Source of the DNA: an uncultured Oscillospiraceae bacterium
Lineage (GTDB): Bacteria > Bacillota > Clostridia > Oscillospirales > Acutalibacteraceae
DNA length: 54,328 nt
Assembly: GCA_958366985.1 (NCBI GenBank)
Contig: CATXDC010000018.1
Location: 1 to 54,328 of the forward strand
Reading direction: 5' to 3'
Part shown: one piece after another, positions 1-7,056 of the stretch
Numbering within the stretch: the stretch's first letter is position 1
Layout of the letters: each line of letters starts with the position of its first letter
Made by a program: the position numbers and the translations under genes
Notes under the pieces: generated by a model
Seen by the model: the letters and a program-made list of their open reading frames with translations, nothing else
What the model was told of the DNA's origin: nothing
Database searches by the model: none

Positions 1-199
1 GATCTGTGGGATCTGTGGGATCTGTGGGATCTGTGGGATCTGTGGGATCTGTGGGATCTGTGGGCTTTGTAGGATCGGTAGGATCTGTGGGATCTGTGGG
101 CTTTGTAGGATCGGTAGGATCGGTAGGATCTGTGGGATTAGTGGGATCTGTAGGATCGGTAGGATCTGTGGGATTAGTGGGATCTGTGGGCTTTGTGGG
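1..199. repeat. 9-bp tandem repeat encoding the P-T-D/N/K linker
   Basis: About 22 head-to-tail copies of a 9-bp unit, consensus CCCACAGAT on the minus strand, with variants in the third base and in the third codon (AAT, AAG). The first seven units are identical, which suggests recent slippage expansion. The array is in frame with the secreted protein, so copy-number change alters linker length without breaking the frame. There are no spacers, so it is not CRISPR. Confidence 0.9.
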
Positions 200-742
200 A
201 ATTTCAGGAAGAAGTCCAAGATCGCAGTGCTCTAAGAGCCAGTTGCGATAATAGGTTTCAAGCTTCTTCTGCATTTCACCAAGAATACCATCCTGACCCC
301 AGTGAATAGCAGCATCAGACCAGTTTACAAACATTTTGATGCAGTCAACAGTCTGAGTGATAGGGCCTGGGTTATCAGCATATACCCAATAAATCTGATC
401 AAGCATAGCCTTTACTTCTTCATCAGTCATTTTGCTGATATCGCCTATGATGATACCGTTATTGTAAGCATTTACGATAACTTCAGCAAGATGGTCACTG
501 TATGTTCCAGTAACAATCTGTCCGACTGTTCCGGCAATAAACTTTGCGAAAAGCTCGGGGCCTCCAAAGTATTTGTCGATAACGCTTTTGATTACCTGTG
601 CATTAGGTATTTCTAAGTTTACTGATTCTTTAGGCTGAGCTGCAGCGCTTCTGTTATCTGCCGCAAAAACACTGAAACCAATTGCTGAAAAAGCAATACA
701 AAGAACAAGTAAAATAGAAATGATTTTCTTACCCTTGGTCAT
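1..742 (-). CDS. Secreted protein with Pro-Thr-Asp repeat linker (partial, runs off window)
   Basis: Read on the minus strand, an open frame enters from the left edge and begins at an ATG ending at 742. An AAAGGA site 8 nt upstream favours this ATG over another at 751, which sits directly on the site. The N-terminus is a signal peptide: KGKK, a hydrophobic stretch to about residue 25, then a likely cleavage near SVFA-AD. A helical domain of about 140 residues follows, containing YFGGPELFAKF and a Trp-rich part (IYWVYA, FVNWSDAAIHW). From about residue 182 to the edge the protein is only P-T-D, P-T-N and P-T-K triplets, the type of linker that joins domains in exported proteins. I do not recognise the N-terminal domain. 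What follows the linker (a dockerin, catalytic or anchor domain) lies outside the window, so the function is open. Confidence 0.82.
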   Translation of the reverse strand, partial: MTKGKKIISILLVLCIAFSAIGFSVFAADNRSAAAQPKESVNLEIPNAQVIKSVIDKYFGGPELFAKFIAGTVGQIVTGTYSDHLAEVIVNAYNNGIIIGDISKMTDEEVKAMLDQIYWVYADNPGPITQTVDCIKMFVNWSDAAIHWGQDGILGEMQKKLETYYRNWLLEHCDLGLLPEIPTKPTDPTNPTDPTDPTDPTNPTDPTDPTDPTKPTDPTDPTDPTKPTDPTDPTDPTDPTDPTDPTD

Positions 743-765
743 TTTTTTCATCCTTTCACAAAAAT

Positions 766-784
766 TTACCAAATTTATTGGTAA
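766..784. promoter_or_regulatory. Inverted repeat at the expected transcript start of the secreted-protein gene
   Basis: A perfect palindrome with 7-bp arms (TTACCAA, 5-bp centre, TTGGTAA). It lies just downstream of the -10 box and 24 bp before the start codon. It could be an operator or a 5' mRNA hairpin; the sequence alone does not decide. Confidence 0.4.
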
Positions 785-788
785 GTCA

Positions 789-817
789 ATTTTATTATTT
801 ATTATCTTTTTTGTCAA
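789..817 (-). promoter_or_regulatory. Promoter of the secreted-protein gene
   Basis: Minus strand TTGACA (817-812), 17 bp spacer, TAAAAT (794-789). This is a near-consensus vegetative promoter lying between the LRR gene and the secreted-protein gene, so the two are transcribed separately. Confidence 0.7.
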
Positions 818-825
818 TAAGTATA

Positions 826-1575
826 TTAATTAAATTCATTAAAAATCATACAATCTGGTAAAGCTTTTTTAAGTTTCTGAATATCGTTTTCTGGAATAGA
901 TGGATCTACAGTAAGTGAAATCAAAGATGTCATGCTTTTAAGGGCACTTATATTTTCGTCGCTCATGGTAATATCGTTACCGATGATTGATAAATGAGTA
1001 ACATTTTTAAGGTTTGCCAAGGGTGTCAAGTCAGTAATATTATTATATGCGACATTTAAACTTATGAGGGAAGTAAGTCCGGATACAGCAGAAATATCCT
1101 GTACCTGATTATGTGATATATCGAGTTTGTTCAATTTGGTCATTCCTGATACAGCCGAAATATCAGAAATTGAATTTCTGGACATAACCAGACTTTGAAG
1201 TTCTACTAAGTTATTTAAAGAACTGATATCAGAAATTTGATTTCCTGCTATGCTTAATATTTGCAGCTGAGGTAAAGTGCTTATAACTGAAATATCAGTT
1301 AATTCGTTTTCAGAAACGTCTAAATTAGTGATCTGAGTCATGCCAGAAAGAGCGGATATGTCAGTAAGACCGTTGTTGCAGACAGCCACTTTTGTTGCCT
1401 TTGTGAACTCTGTGATAGGAGAAAGGTCTTCAATTTCGCTGAAACACAGGGAAAGATCAGTTGCATTTTTTTCAACTGACTGATTTCCGATTTTGACTTT
1501 TCCTCCGAGAGAGCAGCCGGAAGCACAAATCAGCAGTGCTGCTGTGAGCATAAGAGCTATTATTTTCTTATTCAA
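826..1575 (-). CDS. Leucine-rich-repeat lipoprotein (internalin-like repeats)
   Basis: A 249-residue protein. The start is TTG (1575-1573) with AAAGGA 10 nt upstream; the ATG next to that site runs into a stop after two codons. Residues 1-20 form a lipoprotein signal ending ICASGC, so the mature protein should begin with a lipidated Cys at about 21 and sit on the outer face of the membrane. From about residue 60 to 215 there are about seven 22-residue repeats of the form LTDISxLSGMTxLxxLDVSxNxI, the short internalin/SDS22-like class. Such repeats bind proteins, but no ligand can be named. It is monocistronic, with its own promoter at 1618-1646. A gut commensal surface adhesin or sensor is possible; this is inference. 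Confidence 0.85.
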   Translation of the reverse strand: MNKKIIALMLTAALLICASGCSLGGKVKIGNQSVEKNATDLSLCFSEIEDLSPITEFTKATKVAVCNNGLTDISALSGMTQITNLDVSENELTDISVISTLPQLQILSIAGNQISDISSLNNLVELQSLVMSRNSISDISAVSGMTKLNKLDISHNQVQDISAVSGLTSLISLNVAYNNITDLTPLANLKNVTHLSIIGNDITMSDENISALKSMTSLISLTVDPSIPENDIQKLKKALPDCMIFNEFN

Positions 1576-1617
1576 ATTATTTCATTCCTTTCTTTGGAAA
1601 TGATAGTATTTGTTTCC

Positions 1618-1646
1618 ATTTTAATATTGCTGATTTTTTTTGTCAA
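1618..1646 (-). promoter_or_regulatory. Promoter of the LRR lipoprotein gene
   Basis: Minus strand TTGACA (1646-1641), 17 bp, TAAAAT (1623-1618), about 40 bp before the TTG start. It is downstream of the ABC-operon terminator and so serves only this gene. Confidence 0.7.
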
Positions 1647-1681
1647 CTTAAAGGGGAAATAAGTTAAAACAATAATAGAAA

Positions 1682-1714
1682 ATCCCATATTCGGTTGTTT
1701 ACCGAATATGGGAT
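1682..1714 (-). terminator. Intrinsic terminator of the ABC exporter operon
   Basis: 13-bp perfect stem (ATCCCATATTCGG and its complement) with a 7-nt loop. On the minus strand it is followed by a T-rich run. It lies 39 bp past the permease stop codon. Confidence 0.8.
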
Positions 1715-1752
1715 TTAATGTTAGCAGCTTATGATTTTAATAAAATTAAATC

Positions 1753-4700
1753 TTATTCAACAGCTTTAAGTGATTCAACCATATTAACCTTTTTAAGTTT
1801 GAAGTGCATAATAAAGTTAACTATGGCAGCAAATACAAGTGAAAGAATTGCTGCAAATACAAAGCTGAGAGGTTCAATACTGCGTCCGAACATAACAACG
1901 TCAACTTCTGCAACTGTGACCACATAGCCATGTAAGAATATACCTAAAATAAGACCTAAAACAGTTCCTATAATTGTCAGTATAATATTTTCACGTACTA
2001 TATAGGTACTTACTTCATTGTCTCTGAATCCGAGAACCTTAATTGTTGCAACCTCACGTACTCGTTCATTAAGGTTGATATTTGAAAGGTTGTAGAGAAC
2101 AACAAAGGAAAGAGCTCCGGCTGCAAGGATGAATATACCTACTACAAGGTTAAGACTGCTTATGATCTGTTCAAAAGTATCTATAGTCTGTGTAGTATAT
2201 GCAACTGCATCTATACCGCTGACTTTCATAAGCTCTGTTGCAAGGGATTCTTTCTGAGCAGCATCAACATTATCGTTGAGTATAGCCGTTACGTAGTTAA
2301 ATGAAGGTTCGCTGCCGAAAGTCTTCTCGTAGAGAGCGGGGGACATGTATACATAATGGAAAGTATAATTCTCTACTATACCTGAAACAGGTACCGACAC
2401 TTCCTTACCGTCGGCAGTAATAATAGTGATGTTATCACCAACTTTTGTATCTGTCTGGTTGGCAAACTTTTCTGTAATGATAACGCCATCATCACCGAGA
2501 GTGACTTTTTCACCTGTCTGTCTGTTTTGAAGTTTTACAAACTCAGAAAGTGATGCTGAATTTTCAGGGACAAGAAGATTAATTTCAAGAACATCTTCTG
2601 TGCGGTCTGAAGTTCCGTCGATAACCTCCATCTGTGTCATCATGGATGACTTGATCTCAGAGCGGTTTTCGATGTTGTTCATAACCTCAGGTCTGCCGTC
2701 AGTTAAAGAGTATCTGTCGCTCAAAACAATCTGAACGTCATAATTACATACTCCGCCTTCAGCAAACTGATTGTCCATAATTGCGGAAATAGAATCACCG
2801 AGTCCGAATCCGGTAAGAAGAAGTGCAGTGCATCCTGCAACACCTATGAGAGTAGTGATAAATCTCTTCTTGTTTCTGAAAAGGTTTCTGGCAGTAACTT
2901 TAGAAGTAAAGTTAAGACGTGACCAGATGAAACCGATTTTTTCAAGAAGAATTCTCTTACCCTTTTTAGGAGCTTTGGGTCTCATAAGTTTTGCCGGGTT
3001 TTCTCTGAGCTCTTTGCGGCAGGCCAGGAAAGAAGCGGCTGTTGTTGCAAAGAGTGAGATTATAGTTCCGATAACAGCATAAGACCATTTAAATCTGATT
3101 ACGCATGGTGGAAGTTCATACATAATGCCGTAAGCGGCAAAAATAGCTTTCGGGAATATGTAGAATCCAAGGAGCAATCCAATTACCGAACCGATAAGGC
3201 TTGCGGAAATTGCATAGATAAGATATTTTGCAGCAATTGATCCGCTTGAGTAACCGAGAGCTTTAAGAGTACCAAGCTGTGTACGCTCTTCTTCAACCAT
3301 TCTCGTCATAGTGGTAAGGCAAACAAGAGCGGCTACAAGGAAGAAGAAGATTGGGAAAACCTGTGCAAAGGCAGCCATTCTGTCTGCTGTCTGACCGTAT
3401 CCGGTGTATCCGGGCTGGTCGTCTCTGTCCTGAATCATCCATTCGACAGTATCAAGGCTTGCAAGCAAATCTTTTGCTTCATTAAGATCATATTTTGCTT
3501 TAGTAAGTTCTTTTTCAGCCGCAGCCTTTTCGTTGGCAAAGGTTTCATCAGCTGTTTCGGCTGCTGCCTGTGCTGCTGCAAGCTGAGTTTCTGCAAGCTG
3601 GATTTCGTTTTGCAGCTGTTTCTGGCTCATGGAAAGTTCAAGCTGAGCAAGCTGAATATCTATTCCGGCAGAGTTGAGCTGTCTTTCAGCTTCTTTCAGC
3701 TCAATTTCAGCCTCTGCAAGTTTTGTTTGTGCATCCAAATATTTTTCATATTCAGCGTACTTTTCATTGTACTCTTCTCTTGCTGCATCAAGCTTTTCCT
3801 GACTTTCTGCAAGCTGCTTTTCATATTCTTCAAGAATAGGTTCAAGGTATGCAATCATTTCTTCAGCTGTACCCATAGCTGTGAAGCTGTTGAGAGTTTC
3901 AAGCATTTCTTCAATCTGCTCAGGCGGAAGACCGGATTGCTCAATCCATTCTTTAATGGTTTCTTTTGATTCGTTTTGATGCTTCTTAAAATAGTCGAGA
4001 GATTCCTGAGTTTTGGTTATCAGTTTCTTCATCTCATTTACAGTGTTCTGAGATGTTTCAATCTGAGTTTTTGCATTGTCGAGTTCCGATTTAGCGTTGG
4101 CGTATTTGGAAAGTTCTATTTTTGTTTTGTTAAACTCGGCCTGTTTCTTAACCCATAACTCGTACTGTGCGCTGTGTTCATTGGAATTAGAAAGCAGTTC
4201 GCGCTGAGCATCTGAAAGAGAAGCATTAAACTTCGCCTTCATTTCATCAATCTGAGCTTGACCGTTTGCAGCTTTATCTTTAAGTTCCTGAACCTCTTTT
4301 TCGCCGTTTTTGACTTTATCGTCATATTCAGCCTGTTTTTGCTGGAGTGTTACTTCACCGTCAGCAACTTTGGGGCCATATTCTGCTCTGACTTCTTCAA
4401 CTCTGAGGGGAAGTCTTTCAGAAGCGACCTGCTCAATTTCGTCAAGAATAGGAGTTACGAAGTTTGTGTATTCTTCGGTATAAGGGCTGTAATTATCAGC
4501 ACCTGCTACTGTAAGATATGCTTCAGTGTAGTAATCAAAATTGAAAACCTCATCTGAAACATAAATAAATGTACCAAGTTTACCGCTTCCTATGGTAGTG
4601 TTACCTCTCTCGAATGAAGGGTAGAGTGGAGTCATAACAATACCAGTTATGGTAAATTCAGTTACATTAAGCTTATTCTCAATATTTGTTCCATCACCGG

Positions 4701-5223
4701 CAAGTGAGAAAGTCTGACCGATTTTGAACTGTTCCGGAGCTGAGAGTGAGCTGCCATCAACCACACATTCGTTTGGCTTGCTGGGCCACTGACCTTCGAC
4801 AAGCGTTACTCTGTTCATATAATCATCAGAGGCAACGCCATTATTGCCAAATTCACTTGCAGCCTCGAAATCCAAAGACATGGCACGGCAGGTCATTTCA
4901 GAGCCGTCAATATCACCAAGGCTTTTGCCGTCGATTTTAAGGATGCCGTCAACAAAGCGAGAGGGCATTACAGTGTCAACGCCTTCGATATCTTCAAGAG
5001 CTTTTATATCCTCGTCGGTAAGACCTACTGGAGAAATAACTCTTGCGTCCATGAGATTTGATTCATTAAAATATATCTCCGCTGTTTCTTTCATATCCGG
5101 AGCAGTAGCCTTTGTTCCTGCGAAAAAGCTTATTCCCAGAGCGACAATAGCTATAATGGAAATGAAACGGGCTTTGCTTCGGTTGATAGAACGGAGCGTC
5201 TCTTTAAACAAAGCTTTTTTCAT
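1753..5223 (-). CDS. ABC transporter permease, FtsX/MacB type, with long periplasmic-side coiled coil
   Basis: A protein of about 1156 residues that pairs with the ATPase upstream. The preferred start is the ATG at 5223, which overlaps the ATPase stop (TAATG) and has AAAGGA 10 nt upstream; an ATG 6 nt earlier is too close to that site. Layout: one membrane segment at about 20-40; a MacB-like extracellular domain to about 280; a Glu/Lys/Gln/Ala-rich coiled coil at about 285-610; three FtsX membrane segments at about 620-760, including the LGTLKALGYS motif; a second extracellular domain; and a second FtsX membrane block at about 1015-1150 with ATIKVLGF. The two FtsX halves in one chain make this a full-size permease of the kind common in Firmicutes. 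The substrate is unknown; lipids, peptides or antibiotics are typical for the superfamily. Confidence 0.88.
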   Translation of the reverse strand: MKKALFKETLRSINRSKARFISIIAIVALGISFFAGTKATAPDMKETAEIYFNESNLMDARVISPVGLTDEDIKALEDIEGVDTVMPSRFVDGILKIDGKSLGDIDGSEMTCRAMSLDFEAASEFGNNGVASDDYMNRVTLVEGQWPSKPNECVVDGSSLSAPEQFKIGQTFSLAGDGTNIENKLNVTEFTITGIVMTPLYPSFERGNTTIGSGKLGTFIYVSDEVFNFDYYTEAYLTVAGADNYSPYTEEYTNFVTPILDEIEQVASERLPLRVEEVRAEYGPKVADGEVTLQQKQAEYDDKVKNGEKEVQELKDKAANGQAQIDEMKAKFNASLSDAQRELLSNSNEHSAQYELWVKKQAEFNKTKIELSKYANAKSELDNAKTQIETSQNTVNEMKKLITKTQESLDYFKKHQNESKETIKEWIEQSGLPPEQIEEMLETLNSFTAMGTAEEMIAYLEPILEEYEKQLAESQEKLDAAREEYNEKYAEYEKYLDAQTKLAEAEIELKEAERQLNSAGIDIQLAQLELSMSQKQLQNEIQLAETQLAAAQAAAETADETFANEKAAAEKELTKAKYDLNEAKDLLASLDTVEWMIQDRDDQPGYTGYGQTADRMAAFAQVFPIFFFLVAALVCLTTMTRMVEEERTQLGTLKALGYSSGSIAAKYLIYAISASLIGSVIGLLLGFYIFPKAIFAAYGIMYELPPCVIRFKWSYAVIGTIISLFATTAASFLACRKELRENPAKLMRPKAPKKGKRILLEKIGFIWSRLNFTSKVTARNLFRNKKRFITTLIGVAGCTALLLTGFGLGDSISAIMDNQFAEGGVCNYDVQIVLSDRYSLTDGRPEVMNNIENRSEIKSSMMTQMEVIDGTSDRTEDVLEINLLVPENSASLSEFVKLQNRQTGEKVTLGDDGVIITEKFANQTDTKVGDNITIITADGKEVSVPVSGIVENYTFHYVYMSPALYEKTFGSEPSFNYVTAILNDNVDAAQKESLATELMKVSGIDAVAYTTQTIDTFEQIISSLNLVVGIFILAAGALSFVVLYNLSNINLNERVREVATIKVLGFRDNEVSTYIVRENIILTIIGTVLGLILGIFLHGYVVTVAEVDVVMFGRSIEPLSFVFAAILSLVFAAIVNFIMHFKLKKVNMVESLKAVE

Positions 5224-5924
5224 TACCATTCTATCCTTTCAACGGGGACGGGATTTTCGTTAGTAGTAATGCTCTGCACACGGCCGCTTCGCATTGTTAT
5301 AACACGGTCTGCCATAGGAGTGAGAGCCTGGTTATGGGTAATAACAACAACGGTCATGCCTGTTTCACGGCATGTCTGCTGGAGAAGAGCAAGAATCTGT
5401 TTACCTGTTTTGTAGTCGAGAGCACCGGTAGGTTCATCGCAGAGCAAAAGCTTGGGATTTTTTGCAAGAGCTCTTGCAATGGCAACACGCTGCTGCTCAC
5501 CTCCGGAAAGCTGGGAGGGGAAGTTGTCCATTCTGTCACCAAGACCAACACGCTCGAGGACTTTGCTTGCACTTAAAGACTTATCAACAATCTGAGTTGC
5601 AAGTTCAACGTTTTCGAGTGCTGTAAGATTCTGAACAAGATTGTAGAACTGGAAAACAAATCCGACGTCAAAACGTCTGTACTCTATAAGACGCTTCGAG
5701 TTAAACTCATTAATGAGTTCACCGGCAACCCTGATTTTTCCGTCGTCGCAGTTATCCATTCCGCCAAGCATGTTAAGAACGGTTGTTTTACCAGCTCCGC
5801 TGGCACCTACAACGATACAGAATTCGCCTTGTTCGATATTGAAAGTTACACCGTCAGCGGCGTTAATAACAATCTCGCCCATTTTGTACCTTTTGTAAAC
5901 AGAATCGAATTCGATAAAGCTCAC
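5223..5924 (-). CDS. ABC transporter ATP-binding protein, MacB/LolD type
   Basis: A 233-residue cytoplasmic ATPase that powers the overlapping permease gene. All motifs are present: Walker A GASGAGKTT at about 42-50, Q-loop FQFYNL, signature LSGGEQQRVAIARA, Walker B LLLCDEPTGALD and H-loop VVITHN. The LDYKTG sequence after the D-loop and the overall length fit the LolD/MacB subfamily, which works with FtsX-type permeases. The genes overlap by one base at TAATG, which suggests translational coupling. A vegetative promoter lies at 5984-6012. Confidence 0.93.
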   Translation of the reverse strand: MSFIEFDSVYKRYKMGEIVINAADGVTFNIEQGEFCIVVGASGAGKTTVLNMLGGMDNCDDGKIRVAGELINEFNSKRLIEYRRFDVGFVFQFYNLVQNLTALENVELATQIVDKSLSASKVLERVGLGDRMDNFPSQLSGGEQQRVAIARALAKNPKLLLCDEPTGALDYKTGKQILALLQQTCRETGMTVVVITHNQALTPMADRVITMRSGRVQSITTNENPVPVERIEW

Positions 5925-5983
5925 AATATCACTCCTTTTGCAATATAAACGCTATGTTTGTCTGTTTTTTTGCATACATCAGC

Positions 5984-6012
5984 ATTTTATCCTTTTCTGA
6001 ATTAAAAGTCAA
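5984..6012 (-). promoter_or_regulatory. Promoter of the ABC exporter operon
   Basis: Minus strand TTGACT (6012-6007), 17 bp, TAAAAT (5989-5984), about 60 bp before the ATPase start. No regulator-type repeat is obvious around it. Confidence 0.65.
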
Positions 6013-6113
6013 CAGAAATGCTGCACATTAATTATATAAAATGCTTAAAAGATACCGTTGTGAAAATATAAATATAGTAGTCAATATTTGTGTAAAAGAT
6101 GTTTTAGAGGATG

Positions 6114-6932
6114 TCAGATTTTCCCATGATTTGCCTTTCGATATTTAGTTGGTGTTACGCCGGTTTCCTTTCTGAAAATGTTTGAAAAATAAGAGGTGTC
6201 GGCGAATTTTAAAGAATTGGAAATTTCGGATACAGATATACCGGTATTTTCGAGATACCATTTGGCGTTTTCTATCTTTTTAGTAAGCAGATATCGGTAT
6301 GGAGTCATACCGTATTCGTTCCTGAAAACGCATATGAGATGATTCTTGGAATAATTCAGTGAAGAAGCCAGTTCATCAAGGGAGTATTTTTTGTAAATAC
6401 CGGCGTCGAGATGCTCTTTAATCAAATCGGGGAGAGCAGCGGTTTTAAAAGTTTGATCAGAGCAGGCATGTGTAAAGATATTTGAAATTTGAACAAATAA
6501 TTTTTTACGCAGGACTGAATAATTCTCAAAATGCTTTTGAGTGAGTCTGAGAATTTCATCGAAATATCCTTTAATTTCACTTGATTCAAATACATAGCTG
6601 CCCGATGGTATAAAACTATCAAAAAGATTATCTACAATATCACCGGTTGCCATCATCCAGATTTTTGACTGTAAATCGGAAGGGTTAGTGTAATATTTAC
6701 ACTTTGAATGTCTCGGAATCAGTATGATGCTTCCCTTCCTCTGCGGGATTTTTTTACCGTTTATTTCCAAAAATCCGCTGCCGTCGGTTATATATTCGAT
6801 GCAGGCGAATTCCGAGCATTCATTTTCAATACAGTATCCTTTTTTGCAGTTGCTTGCCCCAACAGCGATAACATTAAAATCAGATTTGCTCTCATTATAA
6901 CTGTCAAATCCCCAAAAAGCTTCTTTTATCAT
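6114..6932 (-). CDS. AraC-family transcriptional regulator
   Basis: 272 residues from the ATG at 6932, which has GAGG 6 nt upstream; a TTG 12 nt earlier is in frame but lies before that site. The N-terminal half is a cupin-like effector domain. The C-terminal 100 residues carry the two helix-turn-helix motifs of AraC proteins: one around SLDELASSLNYSKNHLICVF, the second ending SYFSNIFRKETGVTPTKYR, the classic AraC signature. It is divergent from the DUF5107/TPR gene with only 124 bp between the two starts and overlapping promoters. It therefore probably controls that gene in response to a sugar-like ligand. The ligand is inferred from family habit only. Confidence 0.88.
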   Translation of the reverse strand: MIKEAFWGFDSYNESKSDFNVIAVGASNCKKGYCIENECSEFACIEYITDGSGFLEINGKKIPQRKGSIILIPRHSKCKYYTNPSDLQSKIWMMATGDIVDNLFDSFIPSGSYVFESSEIKGYFDEILRLTQKHFENYSVLRKKLFVQISNIFTHACSDQTFKTAALPDLIKEHLDAGIYKKYSLDELASSLNYSKNHLICVFRNEYGMTPYRYLLTKKIENAKWYLENTGISVSEISNSLKFADTSYFSNIFRKETGVTPTKYRKANHGKI

Positions 6933-6969
6933 GATAATCCTCAATTATATACTGATTTTTCACCTTGAA

Positions 6970-7018
6970 TTGCGTAAATACAATGATATTATTATATATC
7001 GTGGAGATGTAGTGTCAA
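6970..7018. promoter_or_regulatory. Overlapping divergent promoters between the AraC regulator and the DUF5107 gene
   Basis: Minus strand: TTGACA (7018-7013), 16 bp, TATAAT (6996-6991), a consensus promoter for the regulator. Plus strand: weaker TTGCGT (6970-6975), 17 bp, TATATA (6993-6998). The -10 boxes overlap, so the two promoters should compete. The weak plus-strand -35 fits activation by the AraC protein. Confidence 0.6.
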
Positions 7019-7056
7019 TACATCCAAAAGAAATTTAAATATATGTGGTGAGAAAA

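Noticed and set aside
1..199. CRISPR array
   Set aside because: 9-bp units follow each other without spacers and translate in frame; no cas gene is near.
6..616. Plus-strand ORFs over the repeat (Gly-Ser-Val repeats) and the following 300 bp
   Set aside because: They are reverse-frame readings of the minus-strand secreted protein, which has a signal peptide and a Shine-Dalgarno site. The apparent Gly-Ser-Val protein is an artefact of the 9-bp repeat.
3610..4557. Plus-strand Phe/Leu/Cys-rich ORFs opposite the ABC permease
   Set aside because: They are antisense to the coiled-coil codons of the permease and have no start signals; the hydrophobic look is a by-product of GAA/AAG-rich sense codons.
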